Notes: a model not told the origin generated them from the letters alone. Shown: positions 34,352 through 44,109, counted from the stretch's first letter. The stretch: DNA of 64,000 nucleotides from Flavobacterium sp. N502536 (GCF_025947345.1 NZ_CP110011.1:248001-312000); one strand, 5' to 3'. A program made the numbers and translations.

Positions 34352-35422
34352 CTAACTCATAACTCTTAATACTCTTTTCATCGTCATCGATTTGTTTACG
34401 CTTTCCTCCCATTCCTTTTCAGGAACGCTTTCTTTGGTAATACCGCAACCCATATATAAAATGGCAGTATTCTCCTGAATTTGCATGCTTCGTAAATTTA
34501 CATAGAAATCAGAACTTATATCTTCATGGGCAAAGCTGCTGTTTAACTCTCCCAGAAAACCGGTATAAAAAGTCCGGTCGTAATTTTCATTCTCTATAAT
34601 AAATGCTTTTGCTTTTTTCTTTGGCAAACCACAAACTGCCGGCGTTGGATGCAGTGTATCGATCACTTCTTCCAAAGTCGAATTGTCATTTAATACTCCC
34701 GAAATATCTGTTTTAATATGCCAGATAGATCCTGCTTTCACGCTATAAGGTTCCGTTACCTCAACCGAAGAAGCTACTTCCCGCAATCTCTTGACAATAA
34801 AATCGGTTACATATTGCTGCTCGTCCTTTTCTTTTTGCTGCCATAAGATATCGGTTTCCAGCGTTGCTTTCTGTGTTCCGGCCAAAGCCACAGTTTCAAA
34901 AACATTGCCATTGGCTTTCAGCAATCGCTCAGGAGTTGCTCCCATCCAGAAACCAATCTTTGGATGAAAAAACACATACGATAAAGTCGTGGGATACAAC
35001 TGAATCAAATGCTGAAAAGTAGCAACAAAATCAAATTCGGCTAAAGCTACTTTTTCGCTTCTGGACAGCACTACTTTTTTGAATTCATCGTTTTTAATCG
35101 CCTGAATTCCTTTTGAAACCAACGTTTCATATTGCAACCTGGCTTCACTATCAAGCTCTGAAGTTTCTATTTCTGTACTTTCAAAAAGAATTTCTTCCTG
35201 TACTGTTGTTAGAATTTCAGATTCATTTTCCGGAATCAGTATCAGTTGTTTTTCATCAAAAGAAGCAAAAACAAAACCTTTTTCTTTATAATCAGCAATT
35301 TTATGCAGCCTGTCATTTTGCTGCAAAAGCGCAAAAATAGTAGTGGAATTGGGTTTAGAATACATCACAAAAGGCAAACGCTTTTCGTACTGTACTTTAA
35401 TTTTAGAAAAAAAATCATTCAT
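34352..35422 (-). CDS. menF: Isochorismate synthase / chorismate-binding enzyme
   Basis: 356 residues of the chorismate-utilising (MenF/EntC/TrpE) fold. Conserved blocks: FKKVVLSRSEKVAL (about 115-128), YVFFHPKIGFWMGATPERLL, VFETVALAGTQ, KEKDEQQYVTDFIVKRLREV, the HPTPAVCGLPKKKAK block that binds the substrate, and FYTGFLGELN with its Mg2+-linked region. The N-terminal 100 residues are divergent, as is usual. Reaction: chorismate to isochorismate, first step of menaquinone synthesis. The adjacent hotdog thioesterase fits the same pathway; siderophore genes are not seen, which favours MenF over EntC. Confidence 0.88.
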   Translation of the reverse strand: MNDFFSKIKVQYEKRLPFVMYSKPNSTTIFALLQQNDRLHKIADYKEKGFVFASFDEKQLILIPENESEILTTVQEEILFESTEIETSELDSEARLQYETLVSKGIQAIKNDEFKKVVLSRSEKVALAEFDFVATFQHLIQLYPTTLSYVFFHPKIGFWMGATPERLLKANGNVFETVALAGTQKATLETDILWQQKEKDEQQYVTDFIVKRLREVASSVEVTEPYSVKAGSIWHIKTDISGVLNDNSTLEEVIDTLHPTPAVCGLPKKKAKAFIIENENYDRTFYTGFLGELNSSFAHEDISSDFYVNLRSMQIQENTAILYMGCGITKESVPEKEWEESVNKSMTMKRVLRVMS

Positions 35423-35426
35423 ATTT

Positions 35427-35858
35427 CTATACTGTTTTCTTTCTGTCCAAAACCATATTGGTCAGTTTGCAAAGCGAAATCAAATTTCCGGCCTCGTCGG
35501 TAATTTTAATCTCCCACAGATGAATACTTTTTCCTTTGTGAATGATTCGCGCTGTTCCGAAAACCCATCCTTCTCTGATACTTTTCAGGTGATTGGCCGA
35601 AATTTCTATTCCGCGTACTTCTTGTTCATTTGGATTGATAAAAAAGAAGGATGCCGCACTCCCTACACTTTCCGCCAGAGCAACCGAAGCACCGCCGTGT
35701 AACAAGCCCATTGGCTGGTGAACAGAAGGGTTTACAGGCATTTTTGCAGTTAAAAAATCAGCTCCTGCGTCAACATATTCTATTTTTAGCGTTTCCATCA
35801 ATGTGTTTTTAGAAAACTCATTACAGTGTGCTAAAATCTGTTCTTTTGTATAATTCAT
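35427..35858 (-). CDS. Hotdog-fold thioesterase (PaaI / MenI-like)
   Basis: 143 residues from ATG 35858 (MNYTKEQILAHCNEFSKNTL). A longer frame reaching 35918 adds unrelated residues. The hotdog thioesterase pattern is VNPSVHQPMGLLHGGASVALAES, with the HGG motif and helical ES, followed by EVRGIEISANHLKSIREGWV and IWEIKI-type strands. Four bases separate its stop from the isochorismate synthase ATG, so the two are one transcript. The natural candidate reaction is hydrolysis of 1,4-dihydroxy-2-naphthoyl-CoA in menaquinone synthesis; PaaI-type phenylacetyl-CoA hydrolysis is the alternative. Confidence 0.87.
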   Translation of the reverse strand: MNYTKEQILAHCNEFSKNTLMETLKIEYVDAGADFLTAKMPVNPSVHQPMGLLHGGASVALAESVGSAASFFFINPNEQEVRGIEISANHLKSIREGWVFGTARIIHKGKSIHLWEIKITDEAGNLISLCKLTNMVLDRKKTV

Positions 35859-36010
35859 TAAAATAGACTTTAAAATCGTAAAATTAAAGAAAAGATGAGA
35901 TACAAATTCGAAAATCACATTCTAAAATTAAAATTCAACTTCAAACATGTAAGTTTTTTGCTATTTTTACAAAAACATTAATATTGATCTGTTGCAAAGA
36001 TTTTTTTTAT

Positions 36011-36084
36011 GCCACAGATTACACAGCTTATTACCGATTTTTTTTGCTTCAGGCAAAATCATTTAAATCCTTATAATCTGTGGC
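36011..36084. repeat. GCCACAGATT inverted-repeat element, copy 2
   Basis: A 74-base element starting GCCACAGATTACACAG and ending CCTTATAATCTGTGGC, inverted over about 12 bases. It shares its ends with 22011-22093 and likewise lies directly before a start codon (ATG 36100). The middle differs between copies (TTTTTTTTGCTTCAGGC here). Confidence 0.75.
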
Positions 36085-36099
36085 AAAAAAGCCAAACAA

Positions 36100-37617
36100 A
36101 TGCGTCAATACTTTATACTTCTTATTCTCGGATTACTTATAACTTTCAGCTCTTGCCGAACTGATTTTGATACCGTTGCCAGTTCCGGAGATTTGAAGTT
36201 TTCAAAAGACACCGTTTATCTGGATACTGTTTTTAAAAATATTGGCTCTGCTACCTACCAGCTTAAGGTGTACAATAGAAGCAAAAATGACATTTCAATT
36301 CCGGTCATTCAGCTCAAAAACGGCTTAAATTCAAAATACCGAATGACGGTTGACGGGACGAGCGGAAACAATGGTAAAATCTTCAAGGACGTTACACTTT
36401 TAGCCAAAGACAGCTTGTATATTTTTGTAGAAACCACTGCAGATATTACAGATGCCAACCCAACCGACTTTTTATATACCGATAAAATTCAGTTTGACAG
36501 CGGTGCTAACCTTCAGGAAGTCGCTTTGGTCACGCTGATTCAGGATGCTGTTTTTCTTTATCCGAAGCAAAATCCCGACGGAAGCAAAGAGAAAATTAAA
36601 ATTGAAGGCAAAGATGTAGATGGTTTTTATCTCGATGACAATGATCCTGTAAACGGAAATGAATTGCTTTTCACCAAACAAAAACCCTATGTTATCTACG
36701 GATATGCTGGAGTTCCCAAAAATAAAACCGTCACTTTCGAAGCAGGAGCACGTGTGTTTTTCCACGCCAATTCAGGACTTTTTATTGACGACAAAGCCTC
36801 TTTACACATTAACGGAACAACATCTGCAACTCCTAAATTAGAGAATGAAGTGGTATTTGAAGGCGATCGCTTAGAGTCACTTTACGACAATATTCCGGGG
36901 CAATGGAACTCGGTTATTTTTGCGAACGGAAGCACCAATCACACCATAAACCATCTTACTCTGAAAAATGCTGTTATTGGTTTAAATTTCAAAAATCCTG
37001 ATGCTGCTTCGACTATTCAAATCAAAAATACTCAGATTTACAATTCTGCCGAATACGGAATACTAGCTCAAAATGCCCGCATAAACGGAGAAAACATCGT
37101 TATTAATTATGCCGGTCTGGCCAGTTTGTCCTGCGTATATGGCGGAAATTATAAGTTCACACATTGTACTTTCAACAACAGCTGGTCCAACAATTCACAA
37201 TTTGCGGTTCAGCTCAGCAATAGCCTGGCCAATGCCGTACCGGAAACAAATCCGCTGACACAGGCAACTTTTAACAATTGTATCATTTACGGATCGGGCA
37301 CTAATGAATTCAATCTGAGTAAAAATGCTGCGACAGCCTTTGTATATCAGCTCAACAATTGCTTAGTAAAATTCAGCAGTTCTACGACCAATCCCGATTA
37401 TCAATTTAAAACAGATCCCGCGCACTACAACCAGATCATTCTAAACGAGAATCCAAAGTTCTTTAATGTAGCCAAGAACCTGTTCAACATTGACAATACT
37501 TCTGCCGCTTTCGCGAAAGGAAATCAGGCTTATAACGTTCCTCAGGATATTATTGGAAAAACCAGAACTTCTCCACCGGATTTAGGAGCTTATCAGAGTG
37601 CGGCATTTCCAAAATAA
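36100..37617 (+). CDS. Surface lipoprotein with parallel beta-helix
   Basis: 505 residues. Lipoprotein signal: FILLILGLLITFSSC with Cys19 in the lipobox. An Ig-like or CARDB-like region (about 30-150: DTVYLDTVFKNIGSATYQLK, NKDISIPVIQL) precedes a right-handed parallel beta-helix region (about 230-440), shown by repeats such as LTLKNAVIGLNFKN, IQIKNTQIYNSAEYGILAQN, and FNNCIIYGSGTNEFNL. The end, IIGKTRTSPPDLGAYQ, is the typical closing phrase of these Bacteroidota proteins. Probably at the outer membrane, binding or handling polysaccharide; no pectate-lyase catalytic residues identified. Confidence 0.85.
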   Translation: MRQYFILLILGLLITFSSCRTDFDTVASSGDLKFSKDTVYLDTVFKNIGSATYQLKVYNRSKNDISIPVIQLKNGLNSKYRMTVDGTSGNNGKIFKDVTLLAKDSLYIFVETTADITDANPTDFLYTDKIQFDSGANLQEVALVTLIQDAVFLYPKQNPDGSKEKIKIEGKDVDGFYLDDNDPVNGNELLFTKQKPYVIYGYAGVPKNKTVTFEAGARVFFHANSGLFIDDKASLHINGTTSATPKLENEVVFEGDRLESLYDNIPGQWNSVIFANGSTNHTINHLTLKNAVIGLNFKNPDAASTIQIKNTQIYNSAEYGILAQNARINGENIVINYAGLASLSCVYGGNYKFTHCTFNNSWSNNSQFAVQLSNSLANAVPETNPLTQATFNNCIIYGSGTNEFNLSKNAATAFVYQLNNCLVKFSSSTTNPDYQFKTDPAHYNQIILNENPKFFNVAKNLFNIDNTSAAFAKGNQAYNVPQDIIGKTRTSPPDLGAYQSAAFPK

Positions 37618-37939
37618 AGACTACTGAAAAAATTGCTCGCTAAGACGCAAAGTTTTTTTCCTCTTTACACATCTTCTTTTTGGTCTATAGTTCTTTCTTA
37701 AAAGTCTAAACTTTTTCTCTAACCCAACAAAACCAATGGGCTTGCCGCTGTGTGCTAAAAAGTCAAAAACGTAGCATACTCGCGCCTTCGCGGCTCTCTT
37801 TACAACCGTAAGAAAAATTATCTTAATTTAAACATCGCTTAACGCAACGTGTTTCATAAAGTAGTAAATTTGAGACAATTAATAAATTAAAACAGGAAAC
37901 ACTCATTTATTAAAAAACCAAATTTAACTACTGCTATTT
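37618..37939 (+). promoter_or_regulatory. Intergenic region with CGCAAAG repeat and promoter of the T9SS nuclease
   Basis: Bases 37635-37667 carry a CGCTAAGACGCAAAG...CCTC copy of the dispersed CGCAAAG family. At 37865-37872 TAAATTTG matches the -7 box exactly, predicting a leader of about 60 bases before ATG 37940; the -33 element is unclear. No gene is seen in the rest. Confidence 0.6.
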
Positions 37940-39787
37940 ATGAAAAAAATCTACTCGTATGTATTATTCTTTTTTATTACCGCATCATTTGCACAAATTC
38001 CATCCGGCTATTACAGCACCGCAACAGGCTCGGGTTACACTTTAAAAACACAATTGTACAACATCATAAAAGGACATACCAATAACGGTTATGCTGGCTT
38101 GTACACCACTTATCAAACTTCAGATATTGATAATTTTTACGAAAACGACGGGACAGTTTTAGACATGTACTCAGAAAACCCTGCCGGAACCGACCCTTAC
38201 AATTATAGCATAGCATCCACACAGCGTTGTGGCAACTATGTCGTAGAAGGCGACTGCTACAACAGAGAACATATCATTCCCCAATCTGTTTTTAACGAAC
38301 AGTCTCCAATGGTAGCCGATGCTCATTTTATCACCCCAACCGATGGAAAAGTAAACGGAGTCCGCTCCAATTTTCCACATGGCGTAGTGAATACACCAAC
38401 TTATATTTCTAAAAATGGAGGAAAACTGGGAGCAAACTCCACTTCAGGATATACCGGAACTGTATTTGAGCCTATCAACGAATTCAAAGGCGATATTGCC
38501 CGAATGTATTTTTACTTTGCCACCCGTTATGAAAATACCGTTTCAGGCTATTCTTATCCTATGTTTGACGGTTCGAGCAACAAAATTTTTACAGCGACAT
38601 TCTTAAACATTCTTCTGGCTTGGCACACGCAAGATCCGGTAAGTGCCAGAGAAATTGCCCGAAACAATGCGATTTATGCCCGTCAAAATAACAGAAACCC
38701 TTTCATCGATCATCCGGAATATGTAAATCAAATCTGGAATACTTCAGCAGATACTCAGGCACCAACTGCTCCAACCAGTTTAGCCTCTACCGCTAAAACT
38801 GCGACTTCAATTACAGTGAGCTGGACCGCTTCAACAGATAATGTAGGCGTAACCGGTTACAACGTTTATTCAAACGGAGTTTTGAAAACAACCGTGACGG
38901 GATTATCTGCCACAATCACAGGACTAACAGCTTCTACCAGTTATAACATTAACGTGAATGCAAGAGATGCAGCCGCCAATACTTCAGCGTTGAGCAACAC
39001 CATTGCCGTAACAACCGACAGCAGTGGAGGAACCGGAGGAACAACAAGTGATTTGCTTTTTTCTGAATACATCGAAGGATCCGGAAACAACAAAGCAGTG
39101 GTTATTGCCAACAATACCGGAGCAGCTGTAAATTTATCAGCCTATACCATAAAAAAACAAACCAACGGTGCAGGTTCCTGGAGTACGGGCTTAGCGCTGA
39201 CCGGAACTTTGGCTTCGGGAGCTAAATTTACAATCGTAAACAATCTAATGTCTTCCAGTTGTTATTCGACCGGTTCGGCCAACCTTTCAACAACAGCAAC
39301 TGAGCTGGCTTTTAACGGAAATGACCCTATCGGATTATTCAAAAATGGCGTTCTGATTGACATCATCGGAACTTTTAGTGGCGGAGCGGCAAATTTTGCA
39401 GCCGATGTTACTATAAGAAGAAAAGCAACCGTTACTGCCCCAAGCACCACTTTTAACCTGTCGGCGCAATGGGATTCATTTGGAGTTGACACCTGTTCTA
39501 ATCTGGGTACCAAACGGATAAAAGATGGTCTTTCTGAAACAGAAGAAGCTTCAACAAAGGAGTTGGTTATCTACCCAAACCCTTCACAGGGCAACTTCAC
39601 GGTTTATTTTAACAATTTAGAAGCACCCTATTCTATCGGGATAATTTCAATATTAGGTCAAAAAGTATTTGAGAAATTAAATACTACTGATTCATTATCA
39701 ACGATAAATAATGTACCAAAAGGCGTGTACATTGTTCGTATTAGTAAAGGTTCTGAAAATTTCAGTAAAAAAATCGTAATCAACTAA
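37940..39787 (+). CDS. Secreted endonuclease I with FN3, lamin-tail-like and T9SS domains
   Basis: 615 residues. Signal peptide MKKIYSYVLFFFITASFA-Q. The endonuclease I (EndA/DNase I-like, His-Me finger) domain spans about 25-255. Catalytic motif: CYNREHIIPQSVF, with H111 as general base. A fibronectin type III domain follows at about 268-355 (TSLASTAKTATSITVSW, SYNINVNARDAAANTSALSN). Next is a lamin-tail-like beta domain at about 370-520 (LLFSEYIEGSGNNKAVVIAN). The last 75 residues form a type A T9SS sorting domain (LVIYPNPSQGNFTVYF, PKGVYIVRIS). It is thus secreted or surface-attached via the type IX system and degrades external DNA or RNA, probably for nutrient phosphate or biofilm DNA. 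Confidence 0.93.
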   Translation: MKKIYSYVLFFFITASFAQIPSGYYSTATGSGYTLKTQLYNIIKGHTNNGYAGLYTTYQTSDIDNFYENDGTVLDMYSENPAGTDPYNYSIASTQRCGNYVVEGDCYNREHIIPQSVFNEQSPMVADAHFITPTDGKVNGVRSNFPHGVVNTPTYISKNGGKLGANSTSGYTGTVFEPINEFKGDIARMYFYFATRYENTVSGYSYPMFDGSSNKIFTATFLNILLAWHTQDPVSAREIARNNAIYARQNNRNPFIDHPEYVNQIWNTSADTQAPTAPTSLASTAKTATSITVSWTASTDNVGVTGYNVYSNGVLKTTVTGLSATITGLTASTSYNINVNARDAAANTSALSNTIAVTTDSSGGTGGTTSDLLFSEYIEGSGNNKAVVIANNTGAAVNLSAYTIKKQTNGAGSWSTGLALTGTLASGAKFTIVNNLMSSSCYSTGSANLSTTATELAFNGNDPIGLFKNGVLIDIIGTFSGGAANFAADVTIRRKATVTAPSTTFNLSAQWDSFGVDTCSNLGTKRIKDGLSETEEASTKELVIYPNPSQGNFTVYFNNLEAPYSIGIISILGQKVFEKLNTTDSLSTINNVPKGVYIVRISKGSENFSKKIVIN

Positions 39788-39810
39788 TTACATACGAGTG
39801 CTTACTAAAG

Positions 39811-39842
39811 AAAAACAGCGGCAATAGTGTCGCTGTTTTTTT
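39811..39842 (+). terminator. Terminator after the T9SS nuclease gene
   Basis: A 10-bp stem, AAAAACAGCG (39811-39820) with CGCTGTTTTT (39831-39840), a ten-base loop and a T run extending to 39842. The stop codon is at 39787. Confidence 0.8.
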
Positions 39843-39960
39843 ATACCATTTAAAGAAGAACGCTATCCTTATTTTTTCTCGCAGATTTTGCAGATCAGGC
39901 AGATCGAAAACTCACTACATAATTTGCGCAGATTTACAGCATTAGAATATCTTATCATCC

Positions 39961-40012
39961 ATTCACTGCGAAAAACTAAAAACTTTGCGCCTTTGCGTCT
40001 TCGCGAGATCAA
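39961..40012. repeat. Dispersed CGCAAAG-family repeat, inverted copy
   Basis: Read in complement: GATCTCGCGAAGACGCAAAG then GCGCAAAGTTTTTAG. The same words occur at 50821, 60625 and 62521. Before it (39876-39935) are several GCAGATTTxGCAGAT-type units of a second dispersed repeat. Non-coding. Confidence 0.65.
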
Positions 40013-40112
40013 AACATCAAGAACAATTACACCAACTTCTAAAAGGAGCTCATAGCATTTATAGGGTTTCAAAAAGCAGCTTCATTTTTTTTCAAAAGAG
40101 TTTATTTTCAAA

Positions 40113-40144
40113 TTTGCGCTTGCTATTTATTTACACTAAATTTG
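40113..40144 (+). promoter_or_regulatory. Strong Bacteroidota promoter upstream of purL
   Basis: TTTG (40113-40116), a 20-base spacer and TAAATTTG (40137-40144): both elements match consensus. The predicted start is near 40151, giving a leader of about 22 bases before ATG 40174. No purine riboswitch or other structured leader is seen in that space. Confidence 0.75.
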
Positions 40145-40173
40145 CACTTCAATACAACAAACTACACATCACA

Positions 40174-43100
40174 ATGATCCATTTCTTTGAAAACCAAAGC
40201 AAAACTGTTTTTGCAGTACAAACGCAAAACGAAATTTCGGCTCAAGACATTTCAAAACTAAACTGGCTTTTTGCCGACTCCAATAAGATCGAAAAATCCG
40301 CACTGACGGATTTTTTTGTTGGCCCTCGTGCCACTATGATCACTCCATGGAGTACAAATGCTGTAGAAATCACTCAGAACATGGGTATTACAGGCATTAT
40401 CAGAATTGAAGAATTTCATCCGGCAACAGCTGATTTTTCAGATTTTGACCCAATGCTCTTTCAAAAATTCAGCCAATTAGATCAGGAAATTTTTACGATC
40501 AATGTGCAACCGGAACCTATTCTGGAAATTGATGATATTGCCACTTACAATAAAGTAGAAGGTTTGGCTTTAAGTCAGGAAGAAGTAGATTATTTAGACA
40601 ATCTTGCTGTAAAACTGGGACGAAAACTAACCGATTCTGAAATTTTTGCTTTCTCGCAAGCGAATTCAGAGCACTGCCGCCACAAAATTTTCAATGGAAC
40701 TTTTGTAATTGACGGAGAAGAAAAAGAAACTTCTTTATTCAAATTAATCAAAAAAACATCACAGGAAAACCCTAACGATATTGTTTCTGCTTACAAAGAC
40801 AACGTTGCTTTTGTAAAAGGACCAAAAGTGCAGCAGTTTGCACCTAAAACAGCTGACAAACCTGATTTTTACGAAATAAAAGAATTCGATTCTGTTATTT
40901 CATTAAAAGCAGAAACACACAATTTCCCAACCACTGTAGAGCCTTTCAATGGAGCAGCAACAGGATCAGGAGGAGAAATTCGCGACCGTCTGGCTGGCGG
41001 ACAAGGTTCTTTGCCATTAGCAGGAACCGCTGTTTACATGACTTCCTACTCTCGTTTAAACGGCGAAAGAAAATGGGAAAATGCTGTTGAAGAAAGAAAA
41101 TGGCTGTACCAGACTCCAATGGATATTTTAATCAAAGCTTCAAACGGAGCTTCTGATTTTGGAAATAAATTTGGACAACCACTTATTACAGGTTCTGTTT
41201 TAACTTTCGAACATTCAGAAAACGACCGCAAAATTGGTTACGACAAAGTAATCATGCAGGCAGGTGGAATCGGTTACGGAAAATTAGATCAATCGATCAA
41301 ACAAAAACCACAGGAAGGTGATAAAATCGTAATTCTTGGTGGAGAAAACTATAGAATCGGAATGGGTGGAGCTGCGGTTTCTTCTGCAGACACCGGAGCT
41401 TTTGGTTCAGGTATTGAATTAAATGCCATCCAGCGTTCGAATCCAGAAATGCAAAAACGTGCTGCCAATGCCATTCGTGGTTTGGTAGAAAGCGATCACA
41501 ACCCAATTGTTTCTATTCACGATCACGGAGCAGGAGGACACTTAAACTGTCTTTCAGAATTGGTAGAAGAAACCGGAGGATTAATCGACTTGGATAAATT
41601 ACCTGTTGGAGACCCGACGCTTTCGGCTAAAGAAATTATCGGTAACGAATCTCAGGAAAGAATGGGATTGGTTATTGGTCAAAAAGACATCGATACTCTA
41701 CAAAGAATTGCCGACAGAGAGCGTTCGCCAATGTATCAGGTTGGAGATGTAACGGGTGATCACCGTTTTACATTCGAATCAAAATCAAACGGTTCAAAAC
41801 CGATGGATTACGCTTTGGAAGATTTCTTCGGAAGCTCTCCAAAAACGGTAATGACAGACAAAACAATCGACAGAAAATATGCTGATGTAGCTTACGACGC
41901 AGCAAATTTCGAAAGTTATCTACAAGACGTTTTACGTTTAGAGGCTGTAGCATCAAAAGACTGGTTAACCAATAAAGTAGACCGTTGTGTGGGTGGAAAA
42001 GTTGCAAAACAGCAAAACGCAGGACCACTACAATTGCCTTTGAATAATGTTGGGGTTATGGCTCTGGATTATTTAGGTAAAGAAGGAATTGCAACTTCTA
42101 TTGGCCACGCACCTATTGCGGCTTTGATTGATCCGGTTGCGGGAAGCAGAAATGCGATCGCAGAATCGTTGTCAAACATTGTTTGGGCGCCAATTAAAAA
42201 CGGATTAAAAGGAATTTCATTATCTGCCAACTGGATGTGGGCCTGTAAAAACGAAGGTGAAGACGCTCGTTTGTACGCAGCTGTAGAAGGTTGTTCAGAA
42301 TTTGCAATCGAATTGGGAATCAACATTCCAACCGGAAAAGATTCACTTTCGATGAAACAAAAATATCCAAATGACGAAGTAATCGCACCGGGAACGGTAA
42401 TTATTTCGGCTGGTGGAAACTGTACCGATATTAGAAAAGTAGTAGAGCCAGTTTTACAGAAAAACGGAGATTCTATTTATTATATCAATTTGTCTCAGGA
42501 CGATTTCAAACTAGGAGGTTCTTCTTTTGCACAAATCAGAAACACTATTGGAAAAGAAACTTCGACTATTAAAGACGCTGCTTTCTTCAAAAATGCATTT
42601 AATACGATTCAGGAATTAATTGGTGACAACCAAATCTTAGCCGGACACGATATCGGAAGCGGTGGTTTAATCACTACTTTATTAGAATTGTGTTTTGCCG
42701 ACGTAAACCTTGGAGCTAAAATTGATTTCAGCGCTTTCGCGGAAAAAGACTTATTAAAAATCCTTTTCGCTGAAAACATAGGAATCGTTTTCCAGGCGAA
42801 ATCGGATGCAGCGGTTGAAGCTAAATTAAAAGCCAACCATATCGAATTCTTCAAAATTGGTTCAGTTCAAAGCACCCCAAGTTTGGAATTTGGAAATTAT
42901 AATTTGGATATTGCGAAGTACAGAGACATCTGGTTTGAAACTTCTTATTTATTAGATCAGAAACAATCTAAAAACGGAAGAGCGCAGGCACGTTTCGAAA
43001 ACTATAAAAATCAGGTTTTAAATTATACTTTCCCAGCTCACTTTACGGGTAAAAAGCCTGTGATTTCAAGTGAAGCCGTGAGACCAAAAGCTGCTATCAT

Positions 43101-43827
43101 TCGTGAAAAAGGAAGTAATTCTGAGCGCGAAATGGCAAATGCAATGTACCTGGCTGGTTTTGATGTAAAAGACGTTCACATGACCGATTTGATTTCGGGT
43201 CGTGAAACACTTGAAGATATCCAGTTTATTGGTGCTGTTGGAGGTTTCTCTAACTCTGATGTTTTAGGTTCTGCCAAAGGTTGGGCCGGAGCTTTCTTAT
43301 ACAACGAAAAAGCCAAAACGGCATTGGATAATTTCTTCAAAAGAGAAGATACGTTATCGGTTGGAATTTGTAACGGTTGTCAATTGTTTATGGAATTGGA
43401 AGTAATCAATCCGGAGCATGAAGTTCACGGAAAAATGCTTCACAACGAAAGCCAGAAACACGAAAGTATCTTTACCTCAGTAAAAGTACAGGAGAACAAT
43501 TCGGTAATGTTATCGACATTGGCCGGAAGTACTTTAGGAGTATGGGTTTCTCACGGAGAAGGTAAATTCAAATTGCCTTTAGCGGAGGAAAACTACAACA
43601 TCGTTTCAAAATATGCTTACGAAGGTTATCCTGCTAACCCTAACGGATCTGATTACAACACGGCCATGCTGTGCGACAAAACCGGAAGACATTTAGTTAT
43701 GATGCCACATATCGAGCGTTCAACCTTCCAATGGAACTGGGCGCACTATCCAAAAGACAGAAATGACGAGGTTTCTCCTTGGCACGAAGCTTTTGTCAAC
43801 GCCAGAAAATGGATTGAGAAAAACTAA
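40174..43827 (+). CDS. purL: Phosphoribosylformylglycinamidine synthase, single-chain
   Basis: 1217 residues from ATG 40174 (MIHFFENQSKTVFAVQTQNE). A longer frame from 39985 lies upstream of the promoter and is rejected. This is the large single-chain FGAR amidotransferase: N-terminal PurS-like domain, two AIRS-like synthase halves, and a C-terminal class I glutaminase. Evidence: EIFAFSQANSEHCRHKIFNG, ETHNFPTTVEPFNGAATGSG then GEIRDRLAGGQG, LVESDHNPIVSIHDHGAGG, and the glutaminase FSNSDVLGSAKGW, GICNGCQLFMELEV and VSHGEGKF. Reaction: FGAR plus glutamine plus ATP to FGAM, step four of purine synthesis. A terminator follows at 43843. Confidence 0.96.
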   Translation: MIHFFENQSKTVFAVQTQNEISAQDISKLNWLFADSNKIEKSALTDFFVGPRATMITPWSTNAVEITQNMGITGIIRIEEFHPATADFSDFDPMLFQKFSQLDQEIFTINVQPEPILEIDDIATYNKVEGLALSQEEVDYLDNLAVKLGRKLTDSEIFAFSQANSEHCRHKIFNGTFVIDGEEKETSLFKLIKKTSQENPNDIVSAYKDNVAFVKGPKVQQFAPKTADKPDFYEIKEFDSVISLKAETHNFPTTVEPFNGAATGSGGEIRDRLAGGQGSLPLAGTAVYMTSYSRLNGERKWENAVEERKWLYQTPMDILIKASNGASDFGNKFGQPLITGSVLTFEHSENDRKIGYDKVIMQAGGIGYGKLDQSIKQKPQEGDKIVILGGENYRIGMGGAAVSSADTGAFGSGIELNAIQRSNPEMQKRAANAIRGLVESDHNPIVSIHDHGAGGHLNCLSELVEETGGLIDLDKLPVGDPTLSAKEIIGNESQERMGLVIGQKDIDTLQRIADRERSPMYQVGDVTGDHRFTFESKSNGSKPMDYALEDFFGSSPKTVMTDKTIDRKYADVAYDAANFESYLQDVLRLEAVASKDWLTNKVDRCVGGKVAKQQNAGPLQLPLNNVGVMALDYLGKEGIATSIGHAPIAALIDPVAGSRNAIAESLSNIVWAPIKNGLKGISLSANWMWACKNEGEDARLYAAVEGCSEFAIELGINIPTGKDSLSMKQKYPNDEVIAPGTVIISAGGNCTDIRKVVEPVLQKNGDSIYYINLSQDDFKLGGSSFAQIRNTIGKETSTIKDAAFFKNAFNTIQELIGDNQILAGHDIGSGGLITTLLELCFADVNLGAKIDFSAFAEKDLLKILFAENIGIVFQAKSDAAVEAKLKANHIEFFKIGSVQSTPSLEFGNYNLDIAKYRDIWFETSYLLDQKQSKNGRAQARFENYKNQVLNYTFPAHFTGKKPVISSEAVRPKAAIIREKGSNSEREMANAMYLAGFDVKDVHMTDLISGRETLEDIQFIGAVGGFSNSDVLGSAKGWAGAFLYNEKAKTALDNFFKREDTLSVGICNGCQLFMELEVINPEHEVHGKMLHNESQKHESIFTSVKVQENNSVMLSTLAGSTLGVWVSHGEGKFKLPLAEENYNIVSKYAYEGYPANPNGSDYNTAMLCDKTGRHLVMMPHIERSTFQWNWAHYPKDRNDEVSPWHEAFVNARKWIEKN

Positions 43828-43842
43828 AAATATATTTTTACT

Positions 43843-43872
43843 AAAAGCGCCTGAAATTCAGGCGCTTTTTTT
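43843..43872 (+). terminator. Terminator after purL
   Basis: A long stem, AAAAGCGCCTGAA (43843-43855) against TTCAGGCGCTTTT (43857-43869), with more T to 43872. It may also work on the minus strand. The purL stop is at 43827. Confidence 0.85.
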
Positions 43873-43884
43873 TGCCACAATCTT

Positions 43885-43985
43885 GTCATTCCGAGGAACG
43901 ACGACTCTTCGTGAGAAACTCGACAAAGATTGGCAACTATTCTGGACGAAACTACTTGCGAAGATTCCTCGTTCCTCGGAATAAC
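43885..43985. repeat. 101-bp inverted-repeat (MITE-like) element, TCATTCCGAGGAACGA family
   Basis: The left end, GTCATTCCGAGGAACGACGA..., at 43885-43909 matches the complement of 43961-43985 at 22 of 25 positions, flanking about 51 bases. No coding capacity. It lies just after the purL terminator. Its ends differ from the element at 62564-62676, so it is a separate small family. Confidence 0.7.
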
Positions 43986-44097
43986 AAACTTTGTCTAAAT
44001 CGTTGTTATACCATAAATCGAGATTATTTAAAACGACTCTAAGACTAATTTAATAGTATCTTAAGGCACTTTAATAAACTGTTTTTAATGCGATAAA

Positions 44098-44105
44098 TAT
44101 CTTTG
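44098..44105 (+). promoter_or_regulatory. -7 box TATCTTTG upstream of the outer-membrane receptor
   Basis: Exact TAnnTTTG match ending only four bases before ATG 44110, so any transcript from it would be leaderless or nearly so. No -33 element is clear. Confidence 0.5.
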
Positions 44106-44109
44106 TCTC

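Noticed and set aside
39985..40173. N-terminal extension of PurL from base 39985
   Set aside because: Runs through a dispersed repeat and lies upstream of the consensus promoter at 40113-40144; the family start fits ATG 40174.
40145..40173. Possible purine riboswitch before purL
   Set aside because: The leader predicted from the promoter is only about 22 bases, too short for a purine or PRPP riboswitch.
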